A DNA stretch of 64,000 bases from positions 23,270,501 to 23,334,500 of the forward strand of contig JASXTE010000015.1 of assembly GCA_030280995.1 (NCBI GenBank), in the 5' to 3' direction. The DNA is from Hemileia vastatrix (lineage: Eukaryota > Basidiomycota > Pucciniomycetes > Pucciniales > Zaghouaniaceae). Each line of letters opens with the position of its first letter. Position 1 is the first letter of the stretch. The notes beneath the pieces were generated by a model. That model saw only the letters and a program-made list of their open reading frames with translations, was not told the origin of the DNA and searched no databases. The translations under genes and the position numbers were made by a program. Shown one piece after another: positions 45,501-58,250 of the stretch.

Positions 45501-46085
45501 CTGGAATAGAATCAACTCAAAAAAACAAATAGAAATTAAACAAACCATTTTTATACTATTCATTCCAATCAAATTTCATTCTATGTCATTCTTTTTTCAT
45601 ATTTTGAAGATAAATGGTTAATATATTGTAAAAAATTCTGTCACATGCATATCTTTTTTTATTGAATAGAAACCACAATAAATATTTATATTAATGCTTA
45701 ATTTTATCACCAAGTATTATTCCCTTCATTTTTATGAGTGTTTTACATTTTTAAGATATTTTATATATTAATAATGGTTAATAAAATCTTTTTAAATAAT
45801 TAGAATTAAATTTTTTGTTTCAAATTCTTACTGGGGAAATTTAATGGAAGATATTAATTCCCAAAATACTTTTCTTAAATGATTTACTATAGTGCCTTTT
45901 ATTTTCACCATATATTAACAATTAAGTAAAATTATTTGAAAATTTAAGATCACTTTTCTTTCAATTTAAATTGGGGTGTGTCTAGTTGTACATGAAACAA
46001 AATATAAAATTATTTTTAACATTTTGTAGCTTTCCAGACTGGCTTAGCTCTGGGGAGGTCTGATTTCAACATACCATTACAAAAT
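42300..46085. other. AT-rich non-coding stretch
   Basis: Contains a (TA)n microsatellite at about 42,547-42,576, A/T-rich low-complexity DNA at 43,260-43,480, and a pyrimidine-rich tract at 44,770-45,200 that yields two ORFs (44,750; 45,057) of Phe/Ser/Leu/Pro composition with no gene-like character. Nothing else is seen. Confidence 0.5.
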
Positions 46086-47498
46086 TGTCACCCTGGATAT
46101 CCCCAGAAATGATTAGAAAGTACTTATAAATTATGTTAAACACATGTACTATACATGGGTACAATAAATAAAGTTACACAAGCAGTATACATAAGTGATA
46201 ATACAATATATGCAATTATAAAGCCTTATATACATGCATATATCTACCTTTTATAAGTCTTATGTACTTAATATTAATTTGGTATATTCTATGGTAATCT
46301 TAAGAACGTTAAATATAAGGCTAAATAACTTTTAAGTAGACTTAAAGCTGTTGTTTTCATTTTTTTATGTGAAAAACAAGAAATGTGCTTTAAATCACTT
46401 AGAAGTTGACTATATGCACTATAAATTTAAAAATATTAAAAATGTGTTTTGACATATCAATTTTTCTTAATTAGGAATATTGATTTGGCTAATAAAATGC
46501 ATAAAAATAACACTTTTCAAATTTGTTGTTTTTTATGCCTGAAATGGCTTCTGTGTACTGGCCACATACTGCCTGGATTTTTCAAATGTGGATAGCTTCA
46601 TTTTTAGCAAAGTTAGCTTTTTCAAACTATAATTACCCCACATTCTATTCCCACTGTGGGGAAACACACTAAAATAGGCAAAAGGTGCTTATTTAAAGTC
46701 CTAATTTAATTATAGGGGCATTGACCTTATTATATGCACTAATTTCATTAATAAACTCAAGCTTGGCCCCTTTAATTCACTAAAACACTTGAATTTGCCT
46801 AAAATAGTCAAGGATTTACCTGTGAAAGCTCCTTCCAATGACTTCATGTAGTTACCTTATATCTCATGCCCTTTTTTGTAGTTTTCAGTGGTTTCTCAGT
46901 CAATATTTGTAATTTTTGGATGGGGGTTTCACATAGTTTATTTTCAAAATTAGCCCCATCATTTCTACTTTTGACCCCCTTAATATTGTGTAATATTTAG
47001 TGTTATAATTTCTTTATTTTCTTTTAATTTAAGAGATTACAGGCATATACTCTCTTTTTTGCTTATTCTTTATTTTTGATGTATTATCCCTATTACTACA
47101 GGATTTTGGCAGGTGACATCATTCTAATTATGTTATTTGTCACTCTTTATGTTTATGAAGAGGAGTATTGACTAGAAGGAGGCATCATTAGACATGTATA
47201 GGACTTGTAAGTCAAGTGGTTCATTGAAGGAATTATTGGGTATAAAAGGAGGGGGTTTTTGGTCTTGTTTTCTACATTCTTTATCATTAAAATAAAAAAT
47301 ATATAACCAATAAGATTACAATACATATAATTAGTACTTAAAAAGTCTTTGAATAGTATCTGAATTATTACATCTATTTTTCTACCAGCTATAAGATTGT
47401 AACCCATATATAATTAGTGAGATTTAAATTACTGAGACCCTTATATTGAGTTATGTTTTAATACTTATTGGATTTGTACTAAATTATTTGTCAGCTGG
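46086..47498 (+). mobile_element. LTR-like segment related to family D
   Basis: Begins TGTCACCCTGGATATCC, similar to the family-D start TGTCAGCCTAGATATCC, and holds a TATA-like box TTGGGTATAAAAGGAGGGGG at about 47,237 that closely matches the one in the solo LTR at 27,918-29,094 and lies at a similar depth. The right end is set at ATTTGTCA but no target duplication is evident, so limits are uncertain. A hairpin CCCCACA...TGTGGGG lies near 46,640. Confidence 0.4.
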
Positions 47499-48920
47499 GA
47501 GATTCCACTGGACTACCAATTGACAATATAACAAGTTATTATCTAAAATAACTTGATAAATATAATCACAGAAAAATCTTGATATAGTAATTAAAATATT
47601 AAAAAATTATTATATAAAATAAAATGAATAAAAATAATATAATTATTTTTAGAAAGAAATAGAGCTTGGGCAGAATTTATTGTGTACAATTTAATTAACA
47701 CAAGACCAAAAGTATTTAATATAATTATATCCATAATATACTTAGACAACTTGACCCCATGGAGCACCAAACCATGCTTGATATCAATCTCTATTCAATA
47801 AAGGGCACCCCAGGATTCAGGGAAATCTTACTTGGACCTCTTACTATAATTCCTGGACCACCAATGGACCCCTTATGGCGCTTTTACAGGACTTTTATGG
47901 ATATATTTTATTACTTATCTTATATTTATTAAAATAACCTTTTTGTCTCAGTTTTATGCGTCCCTGTTATCTTATATTCCTTTTATAATTTATTCATTTT
48001 ATTATATTTTCTTTTATTTCTTTTTCCGTTTCAAACTATATCTATAAAAAGCTGTGATCTATTATCAGTTACATTTATATAAAAATATAGCTTAAAAATA
48101 TTTAATACCTTATTATTACTATGTTTTTTATGGCGCTTCTGAGCCTTTTTTACAAAAAAGATTATGTAGAAAAATTTATATACATCTCTTTTTCTTATCA
48201 GTCATTTATCTGAGGCTATTTTCACTTTATCTTATCTTATATCTTGGTTTCTTATCATTTATTACTGTATCACTTTAATTTATCTCATTTTCTCTCTTTT
48301 TTAGTTCAGTGTGTCTCTCAGGATTGAAAAAAAGTTGTAAGCACATGGTGTGGGAGGCCAAAAGGGCTTTTTACTCAACTCATCCTGAGTAAGACTGAGG
48401 AATATGCAGTTACCATAGCCTGAGGAACTGTTGGTACACTTCATACAGGGGGGGTCTGAAAGTGGCTTCTAATGCGCTGTGGAGAAGGTGAAGGTGGATT
48501 TTACTATATATAGGGCTTATTTATGTTGAGTAAAATGTATCTTTAAACCTATTATAAATATTTTTTAATGCCACTTGTCAAAATAACTGCAGTTGAAAAT
48601 AACCTTACCGCTTGGTTATAAAGTAAGTATTATTTTTTAAACTTTTATTTAAAATTTTTCCTCTTATAAATAATTATTATAGTTTTATTTGGTCGAGCTC
48701 TCACTCTCTATAAGTGTGTAATTTTGGTATTTAATTATTTTTTAGTATTACAATTTGCTAACATCATAAAAATACATTAAAATATTATAATCTTTTATAA
48801 CACTTTTTATAGCTATTAGATTATTCTTTTATCCTTCTTTTAACACCTATATTTTATTAAGTGCCAGCCATTAGTATTATTGTGATAGTTCTAGTAGTTA
48901 TACTTAGTATTGAGATTAAT
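47494..48920 (+). mobile_element. LTR-like segment related to families A/C/F
   Basis: Begins TGTCAGCTGGGAGATTCC, contains GGCGCTT blocks (47,878; 48,130) like those in the LTRs of A and C, and has a TATA-like ACTATATATAGGG at about 48,503. The right end is not found; the limit given assumes ~400 bp after the TATA box as in elements A and C. It starts where the previous LTR-like segment ends. Confidence 0.35.
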
Positions 48921-49514
48921 TGTGTAGTTTTCTCTTTTGTTGTGTGGTGGAGAGAAATTTGTATACCTCAGCTAGTCCTCACTGAATCACAGCTCATCAC
49001 CCTGTTTTAGTAAGAAGAAAATTTGATTTCCTTTCTCACTGTTCCATGTAGTCTGAAAAACTCATAATTTCTCTGACTGCAGCCCCACAATAGCCAATTC
49101 TCAGGGAAGATTGATACTACAGAGACTGTAGTATCAATTTTTTATTTTCTAAAACTTTCACCAATCAACTTGTGTGGTAGAGCCATTTTCTACAGAGACA
49201 TGTAGACCTAGCAATTCATATATTCATTCTGCTGAATATCTTTTCTTTATTCACTCATCTCATTGCGTGAAATAGTCATCCTCCACAGAGACCTGTAAGG
49301 AGCTGACATTATTTATATAGGACCATTAAAATATTTTGGACAACTTACTATTTAAGATATTTCATATCTCTGTACTTGAATTGAGCCTTTAAAAAACTTT
49401 TTTTGTAATGCTTCAACATTTTTTCAAAAAATGTTCACATGTCTTTAATAAATAATCAAACTAGCTTCATTAATGGTTCAGTGTATTTTTAAACTTTATA
49501 CCTTATTTTTTCAT
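48921..49514. other. Stretch with nothing recognised
   Basis: Moderately AT-rich; no coding or repeat pattern identified by eye. Confidence 0.35.
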
Positions 49515-49602
49515 CACTAACTCAATGTGTGATCAATTAGATATATATTTAGGTTCAAGGTTGAGGACTTGCAAGCAAATTGGCCCCAAATATTGTGTGG
49601 TG
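49515..49602. mobile_element. MITE fragment (family of 29,597-29,835)
   Basis: CTCAATGTGTGATCAATTAG, GGTTCAAGGTTGAGGACTTG, GGCCCC and a terminal TGTGGTG match the right end of the MITE at 29,597-29,835 in order and spacing. The left half is diverged beyond recognition. Confidence 0.55.
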
Positions 49603-50389
49603 GAATTTTTAAAAAAATTTCTAAATTTGATCCCTAAAACTATATCTTTCAAATAGATTTAACTCTTTAATGAAATTAAACACCTGACTAAGTTATATTA
49701 GCAATGTTATGAATGATTGAAACTTATGGTGCAAGAAGTTATGCTACCATGATGCCATAAATATAATTTGCAATTATTCTCTCATTAATTTATGATGAGA
49801 AGCAAACCATATGTTGATTTTATTCCTATTTTAGAAAAATAAGTATATGAGTAAGATAAAAAGTGTTCATAAATCAAAGTAAGTCTTCAGAAAAAAGAAA
49901 GCTAGCACATTCTATCAGAGTTCTATCCCTGAATGAACTATGGTATTTCAATTGGGGTAGGGGACACATTCTAGTAGGTGTCAAACTTTTTTCTAGTTGA
50001 GTTGCATATCAATAATTTTAAGAAAGTGGATTCAAGGTATATATTAGTAGTTTTCAGTTCTAGAAAATCTGAATTTAACTTAAGTGCAGATTTCAAACCA
50101 AGTCAGCACTTAAATTTTGCAAAAAAGTCACTTAATTCCAAAATGGGTGTCATTTTTGAGCTCAAATTGGCACTTTTTTCCCAATTTTTTTTTCAAAACC
50201 ACATGTTGGCCACATTACCTCTTCCTTATCCACCTCATACCTGTCACATTTGACACCCTTACTTCCTTCTCCTCATCAATATTCAGCATGCACCACTCAC
50301 TGAGATTTGAAACATTTTATTGCTACATTTTAACCAGGAATATTCTTCCCCTTTTTTTTTAAATTTTTTCAGCCTCTTAATCTTTTTTA

Positions 50390-51990
50390 TTGTAAAATAC
50401 CAGTTTCATAATGCTTCCCAGGGAATACAACTCTCAAATTTCAACTCAAAAAAAATGCTTCATCACAAAGTTCTTCCCATAATGCAAGCTCCTCAGCTGA
50501 GAAATCAAATTCTGGACAGCTAAAAAAGTAAGATTATCTCATCATCATCAAATTCCTCAAAATTAAATCAAGTTTTAATGCACATTTTGGATTTGAAAAT
50601 TCCACCCAAATCAGATGTCAACCTTCATCAAAGGTCAATGGCTTCTTGTTGATGGAAAATGAAGTAAAAAATAAAACAAAAGGAAGAATCAACATCAACC
50701 CTAAGCAAATTAATGAGAGGTTAAATAGTTATCAATCATAATATAAAAAGGCTCATTTTGTTTCCACTTCCATTAGCTTGTTTATTGATGATGATGATTT
50801 GGAGAATGGAATTATAACTGTTTCCGAAAATCTCAATGTCATGTGTCCTTTCTATGAGGAAATGTGTAATCTTTTTAGCTCCCCAGTTGATTTCAACCCT
50901 TGATTTATACACAATACTACTAAGGATACACCCTCTGGTTCTGAACCAACTAATAATCCTCCTAGCACACCTTTACTTCAACAAAATCAATCCTCTCCAG
51001 CTCCTAACCATAGTTCACCTGAAGATGATTTTCACTATCAAGCAGAAAAATTATTTTAGAGCAGATATGAGTCCTTGGAGCCTCAATTCTTTGATTTATC
51101 TTTAATTTTTCTTTTTTGATAAATTCTTTTCTGAATTGATAATTCTTTCTTTTCTAGTATCCTCCTACTCAAAATCAAATTTAAAAAAATATTAAAAATT
51201 CTGGCAATGAGCATCCTGCTTTGGAAGCTGCTTTAGATGAACTGCCTGAACACTATAGCTCAAACTCCAAACTAAATCATAAAAATTTAACTTCAATGAG
51301 CTTAAAACATCTTTTAAAATGTGGTAATAATTCAATCAGCTCATTTTCTTCTCTTTAAAATTATTTTAAGAAAAAAGATATAAGTAAATTTGTTCACTAT
51401 ATATCTTCTTCAATAACATATTTATTTGTTCTTTCTATTCAATTTTCTCAGAAAAAGCATCTCTTGCAAAAAATGAGCTCAACTTTGAGAAGATTAAGTT
51501 AGTTCATATGATAATGAAAGACTAATTGGCCTTATATTTGTAGGAAAAAGATTTTTTGCTTCAATTAAGTTTTGAAAAGTCCAGATTCAATTCAGAGGAA
51601 ACCGAAAGAGTTCATTTTTGCTCATATAAAACAAAAGACTGTGATTTTTAAAGAGAAATGGCAAGCCCTAATTTCCAAAATTAAGAAAATTAAAAAAAAA
51701 GAAATTAATCATGGAATTTTAAAAAATGGCCAATCTTATGGGGACATTAAAGAATTACTTGACTTTTTACATTTAACTGTTTTTTTACTTAATGGTTGGG
51801 GAATTACTTTAACAGTTACTTTGAATCATATCAAGAATAGTTTTATCATGAGATTCTGGTAGCAGCATTTTTCCTTACCGGACTGTAAAATATTTCACTA
51901 TTTGAATTTGAGATGGTCAAATAATACTGGTACCTTTCCAAAAATCCTCATCATCAACATACTTTTATCACCTCACCACCAATTTTAATT
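50390..51990 (+). pseudogene. Unrecognised plus-strand gene remnant
   Basis: Successive coding blocks: SSQSSSHNASSSAEKSNSGQ ending at a GTAAGA donor (about 50,527); a block from about 50,632 with GFLLMENEVKNKTKG, FIDDDDLENGIITVSENLNV and PSTPLLQQNQSSPAPNHSSP; NSGNEHPALEAALDELPEHY near 51,210; and a final open piece (51,572-51,862) with FKEKWQALISKIKKIKKK and GDIKELLDFLHLTVFLLNGW. Several stops interrupt it. Ser/Pro/Asn-rich in the middle, helical and basic at the end. No family recognised. Confidence 0.45.
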
Positions 51991-52019
51991 TCTAAATAAA
52001 GCTAATTCAATAAAATTTT

Positions 52020-52190
52020 ATATCTGTTTGAAAAATTGGGCAATACCCTCCCCTGCAGTTTATTGATTTAGGGGGTGGGTGTCAGCAAAATTTTTCCAAG
52101 TCATCAATTTTGCATGTCAGATTTGAAAATTTGGCAATACCCCCACCTAAACTTTAGTGAAGTAAGGGGTGAAAATCACTAAATTTAATT
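52020..52190. repeat. Two-copy ~95-bp tandem duplication
   Basis: The block with TTGGGCAATACCCTCCCCT at about 52,036 recurs as TTTGGCAATACCCCCACCT at about 52,130, each followed by a TTTA..GA..TA.GGGGTG pattern. Non-coding. Confidence 0.5.
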
Positions 52191-52617
52191 TAATTACATA
52201 AATCAATAAATAAATAAATAAGATATTTCAAATTTACTAGTTATAAAATAATGACAAATCCTCAAGCCAAAATGCCAAGAAAGTCTAGAAACTAAGTTTG
52301 GGACTATCCACAGGTATAGACTAGAAGAACAGTGTCAAAAAATTAATTTTTTCATGATTATTTTTTATACAACACAATGTTGTTGGCTCATTAATTAAGC
52401 TTAGTAAATTGAAATATCATATTTATTTATTAAATATTTATAAAAAAATAAAAGTATTTGATGACTATAAAAATCCCCATACTTTTTTTATATACCTTAA
52501 GTTTTATCAAATTTATTACTTTTACTATCTCTTTTTACCTTGTTGATTGTTTGTATTAACTTTTGACTGATCTGAAATGATCATCCAAAATGTTTGAATT
52601 CTTGAAAAGACTGAAAA
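52191..52617. other. Flank of element C, possible gene remnant
   Basis: AT-rich. Read on the minus strand and joined to 63,370 onward without element C, 52,530-52,612 gives SFQEFKHFG and ISQKLIQTINKVKR. This hints at a decayed gene at the insertion site. Weak. Confidence 0.25.
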
Positions 52618-53929
52618 TGTTGGCCAGTCTACACTAGGAGCCCAGTGAATGTTTTGTAAATTTACTGGAACTAAAGAGGATGTAAAAATATGCTTATTAT
52701 GTATATAAATTAATATTCTATTGCATAATGAAATGATATAAGTATTTTATTAAATATATATAAAATGAGTATTACATTAATTTAATTATTATATAAATTA
52801 TATATACATTTAAACTAAGCATAATAAATATTATATTCTATAAATTATGGCGCATTTTAATGTATTTAATAAATATAAATTAATAATTAATTAATTATAA
52901 ACATATATTATAATTATAAGTATAAAATTAACTTATAATGTAATTAAATTAATTATTTAAATTTATATATTAAATAAAACCTTACATATGTTATCAAACA
53001 ATAATATTGGGCGCTTTTTTGATTCCTAATTGTGTCATCAAAGTATTAAACAAGTTAAAACAGTTATTTAAATATATTATTAATGTTTTATTCTGAAAAT
53101 TAGTAATTTTGTTATACTAAGTATTTGATATAAATTAAATTAATTATTACACTAATAAAAGTAATTAAGATAATTGATTATTCATATTTTATACTAAATT
53201 AATTAATTACATTTTTTTCACGTGTTAAAATAGGTTATTTTTCATGTTTCCGTTTAAATTGTTATTATTTACAGGGTTATATGACATGTTTTAAATTAAT
53301 TTTTATTATTTTTATGTGTCTCAAACTTATTTAATTACTCACTAATTTTATGGTGACTCTTTGGTTTTAAATTGGTTGATATTTGGGCTCTAACTCATTT
53401 GTTTTAATTGATTGTGTCATATTTCCCCTTATATTTACTCAAAATCATTTATTTGTTATTATATTTTTATTACCCTTTGTTTATACTTTACTATGAGGCT
53501 TCAGAGGGCCCTTTACCTATATAAAGGCCTTGGGTAACCCCCTGTAGCCTTTCATATATTACACTCAACTCTAACATATTTTTTAAATATATACAATACA
53601 TTATTTATTATTTTCATTAGTGTTACAATTCTAATTAAAATATTCAATAATAATACTAAGGTTCCAGTAAGTCTATTAATAATAAGAATTGGTTGCTGTG
53701 CATTGAAATTATAACTTATTAAAATAAATATATTAATTATCAATTGGACCTCCCATTGTGTCATTCTTCAGAAATTGTTGTTGCATTCCTTTTAAATAAC
53801 TCAATTATTTTATTACTATTAATAAGTTCATTTCTTATTACTTTTGTAAAACCTTTTCTTTATTTTCCCTTTTCTTCCTCTTCATTATTTTTCCCTCTTC
53901 TTGTCCTTCTTCTAGACGACTGGCTTACA
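52618..53929 (+). repeat. 5' LTR of element C
   Basis: Mate of 62,053-63,365; TATA box CCTATATAAAGGCC at 53,516-53,529. Contains AATATTGGGCGCTTTTTTGA near 53,004, a block shared with element A. The ORF at 53,744-54,040 runs over the LTR end and is not a gene. Confidence 0.9.
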
Positions 53930-53944
53930 ATTGGGTGCCTTTCC
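53930..53944 (+). promoter_or_regulatory. Primer-binding site candidate, element C
   Basis: ATTGGGTGCCTTTCC directly after the LTR, aligned to ATTGGGGGCCTCTCC in element A. tRNA not identified. Confidence 0.55.
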
Positions 53945-54175
53945 AAACGACAACGACGATATGCCAACTTGCGATTAACAACATTGCGCACCGACCACCC
54001 AAGTCAAAAAAGAAATTTTTTTGCTTCAGCCATTTTTTGAACTTGTGTTTGACCTTTTAGGTTTATATTAAATTAATTAATATATACTTTTGATGTGATT
54101 ACTTTATCACTATAGTAAGTTAACCTTTGCACCTCTCACTTTATTATAAAATTTTTATTGCAATAACAGTGATTT

Positions 54176-55438
54176 TGTCAGCCAAGCTATCTCAGGAGCC
54201 CAGTAAATTATATAATAAATTACTAGAATCATTAAAGGGAATAATACTATACATTTTATGTAGTTAAAAACTCTTATTGAACAAAATTATACAAATATTT
54301 TATAAGTAAAATAATTATTATATTCATTATTAGGAAAATGTTTATTACATAAAAAGATATTATATTCTATAACATCATTGCACACTTTGTATGTATTTAA
54401 TATTTTTAAATAAATAAGTTAATTATTTAGAATTATTTTATAAGTGTAAATTTAACTTACACTGTAATTACAATTTCAATAATAAAATTTATATAAACTA
54501 AATACAACTTATAACATAATACTATCCATAAATATTGGGCACTTCCTTGACCCTTAATTGTTTCACTAAAATTACTAAATGAATTCAAATACTTATTTAA
54601 TATGATAAATTTAAATTCTCATTCTAAATAAGTTATTTTATTAAATTAATTAGTTATTTCAATTAAATTAAAAATTAAATTACTTGAGATAGTTAAAATA
54701 ATTAATTTAATTTCTCTTTATACTGAATTAAGATTTATTATATATATTAAAGCATGAAAATAATTCCTTTTGTTTTAAATTAAACCTTTTCCAGCTACTT
54801 TTATTACCTGTTTTAGATTCTCTTTCTCACAGTTCTCAGGTTTAATACTTATTTAGTTATTTATTATATTACATATTTGTTTTGGGACTGTATGGTGGGA
54901 AAAGTTATTTCTTATTCACAGGTTCACTTTATTGGATCAATTTTTCTCTTATTTTGTATGTCTCAATTAAATTAAATTACTTGTTTGTTTCACATTACTA
55001 TATTCTTTTAAAATACAATTAAGACGCTTGAGATGGTCTTCTTGCCTATTAAAGGGCCTTGGAAACCTCACTAGTAAGCATCACTTATTATACTCATAAT
55101 TTAATCATATTTTTTTAAATATACTACATTTATTATTTTTTATTAGTGCTACAATTCTAATCTAAATTTTATATAATACTAAGGTTGTAATAAGTCTATT
55201 AATAATAAGAATTGATTGACACGCATTGAAAACATAACTTATTAACATAAATATATTAAATATCAATTAAATCTAATGTTGTGTCATTCCTCAAGAATTG
55301 TTGTTGTATTCCTTTTTTTAATAGCTCAATTAATCTATTTATTTCATTTTTAATTTTTTAGACCTTTTTCTTTATTTTCCTTCCCTTCCTATTCAATTTT
55401 TTTCCTCTTTTTCCCCTTTCTCCAGAAAATCACCAATA
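54176..55438 (+). mobile_element. Solo LTR nested in the leader of element C
   Basis: Begins TGTCAGCCAAGCTATCTC and has the family-A block order (AATATTGGGCACTTCCTTGA near 54,530; decayed TATA GCCTATTAAAGG near 55,043; pyrimidine-rich end). It interrupts leader sequence that is continuous in element A: GCAATAACAGTG before it and TGTGGCTTAATTGCTG after it. Target repeat is decayed (GATTT left). The right end is approximate. Confidence 0.75.
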
Positions 55439-55898
55439 AATTGTGGCTTAATTGCTGAATCACTGAGTTTAAGTGTTCAAATTTTTATTAATTTTTTATT
55501 CCTAGTTGACCATAATAGATTTATACTCTTAGTCCTAGAAGATCATTAAATTTTTAATAAATTATTAAATTAATTTTTATTACAATATTTTTTGATTTAT
55601 TGGTTGACCATAATAGTACTCAGTGCTTAGTCACAATAGTGCCAATATATTGATTGGTATTAATTATTTTTTTGACTTATTAAACCTTTTTTGGTTGTTC
55701 CCATTATAATTATTGGTATTTCCTAATAAACAATTGTAATTACATATTTTTTGTATTATATTTTTTGTTAATTAATTGATTTTTGAATAATAATTTAATT
55801 TTTTTTTCTTTTTGTTAAAAAATCATTTGATTATATTTTATTTTGAAAATACAAATTTGAATCATTAAAATCATTTTGATTCTTTGTTCACAGTTTTT

Positions 55899-57238
55899 AT
55901 GTCAGGTAGTTTGGCTAACAGCATGGATAATTTACATGTGGATGAAATTTAAGTCGATTTTGACACTGAATCTGTAGGTTCTTCAAAATTAACTTACCAA
56001 AATTGTTCAGCTGACAAAAAACCTTCAGGACGTGGAAATGGCAGGAGAAGTGGCAAACCCCCTTCACCAAACACCTCTGAAAGAAGCAAAACCTCAGATA
56101 ATCAGGAAAATCTACTAGGGTATAAGAATAAAAAAGATACCTCTGACTCAACAAATAAACAACCTTTCCAGTTACATAAAAGAACTGAAGGAAGAAAGTA
56201 TAAAAACAAGGCAAGATTAGACACACTCTGGCAACAGATGTAGGAGTTATTAAATCACAAACAAATTCAACCTCCTCCTTTCCCAGCCCCTCAGACTCAG
56301 CCTCAACCTCAGCCCCATCAGGCACCCAGATTCTTAACTCAAAATTAAAACAATCTTCAGGTGGAGCAGTGGAAATGGGATTAATTGATGACCCATTACC
56401 AACAGAATGTTCAGCAACCAACAGCTCAACACCCTGGCCCATCCAGGACACCAAACTACCATCCATCTCCTCAGCCCCATCCTTATCAGGGAGGCAGAAG
56501 AAAGAAGTCACAGGGGAAGTTTCCTCTCTTGCCATGGTAAGTAATTTGTTTGATAAACATGTTGGTATTTATAATAACAAATCTTTTTCAGGAAATATTG
56601 TAGATCCTGGTGAAAGAACAGTTAAACCCTTATAAAGACAACTTCCTTTAATGAGTGGCCCCAATGATGTAATTAGCAAATTATCATTTGATGCACCTTT
56701 ACATTTGACTTCTACTTCTTTAATTAATTCATCTCTTGCAATTAAGAATGATTCTGCTTCCCCTGAAGTCTATACCTTAATTGAGAAAACTTCTGAATAA
56801 ATATTGAAAGATACACTTGATTTTAATTTTGTGAAAGATAAACATTTGATAGATGTGTTAATACATGAGAGTGATAGATTGAATAATTTTCACTTGCATT
56901 GTAAATTGAGTTCTTCTGTACAAGATACAGCTTATTTTAAAATCAAAGAATCTTTGAATATTGTTCTTAGCCAACAAAAACAAATAAGGAGTGACCATAG
57001 AGCTATCTCAGATAAAAATATCAATCTGCATAAAACCTTGAGTGAATTGAAACCCCTTATTGATGAAAATTATTCATTGAAAAGTGAAATTAAGGTTCTG
57101 AACAATGAGTTGAAAAATATGAAAAATGACTTCCATGCACTGAGTACCAAAAACATAGTTTTTGAAGACGGAAATGTTTTATCCCTTGCTAAAATGATTG
57201 ATCAGATTTCTGAAATTCCAAGGATTAGAAACTAAGTG
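55899..57238 (+). pseudogene. Gag N-terminal and coiled-coil region (element C)
   Basis: ATG at 55,899, a few bases after TTCACAG as in element A. Same Ser/Lys-rich start (SMDNLHVDE), with a TAA after 17 codons, a Pro/Ser-rich part (56,369-56,635) and a long coiled coil (56,804-57,238; SLKSEIKVLNNELKNMKND). Both overlapping frames of element A can be followed here; the main frame is open from 56,369 to a stop near 56,633. Confidence 0.7.
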
Positions 57239-58250
57239 TCTGACCTACAGGAAAAGTTTTCAGCCTTAACCACCAATAATTATGGTGTAGATGAAAATTC
57301 TGCCCTTAAGCTACATAAGAAAAAAGGAAAGGAGCCTGAACAAAGCAGCTCTTTTATTCCCCATATTTCAGCCGTTAAACAAACTGTCAATGAGTCTGTA
57401 AAATCTTTTGCTACTAGTATAAAATCTTTTAATAGTCATGAACCAGATGTTTCTGTAAATAATGAAATTTCTGAACACCTGGCTAAACTTCAAGAATTAT
57501 TAATGTTAAATAATTCAAACCAAAAGATGGACCATCCCAGTAGCCAGAAAAATTGGTCCAAACTGGATCAATATCCCATGTTTGATGGTGACTCTTCATC
57601 TGACTGGCAACACTTTTTTCAGAGAATTGATAATCTGAAAAACTCTTATAAATTTCCAGATGAAGAAATTGTCTCTAATTTAATTTCTTTATTTTACAAT
57701 GTAGCTTTAATGTGGTATGAATATGTCTTACTGGAAAATCAACATTATTCATGGAAAGAGTGGAAAACCTTGATTGAAAATCAATTTGGTGGTTCCAAAT
57801 TCAGGCTTGCACAGCAGAGATTATATGAGAATGCTAAATACGCATCTTCCTCTGTTGAAAAACCTATTTTTTTCCTTATGAAAATTACAAAAATTCTTAG
57901 AGCCATGGATCCTAAAATGGATTATGATATTTGGAGAGATAAAATTCTCTATAAATTACAAAATTCTCTGAGAGATTTGATTGTGGAAAGAACTTAGCAT
58001 GTGAGAGGGAATTCTTCCTTTATTAATATATGTAATGAGTTTCTACTAAATCATAGATATGAACTAAGGAATTATCCTGTTAAATCTTATCATGACCAAC
58101 AAAAACCTTTCACCTAACTTCCAGAAAAAACTGGTAGACCCTCTGCCCCATTTGCTTCAAAGAAACAGGCAACTAATACTTTTTTTAAATGTAACAAACC
58201 ATGGCAAAAAGTGCATATTTGTGACAAGACAATTCATCTTGTTGAACAAA
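57239..58250 (+). pseudogene. Gag core and zinc knuckle (element C)
   Basis: 57,236-57,997 is one open stretch from the end of the coiled coil through the Gag core (YPMFDGDSSSDWQHFFQRID, NEWK-like KEWKTLIENQFGG, MDYDIWRDKILYKL). After a TAG the frame goes on to the zinc knuckle, here FFKCNKPWQKVHIC: the first Cys is replaced by Phe, so the knuckle is broken. Gag and the protease linker are in the same frame, unlike in element A. Confidence 0.8.
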
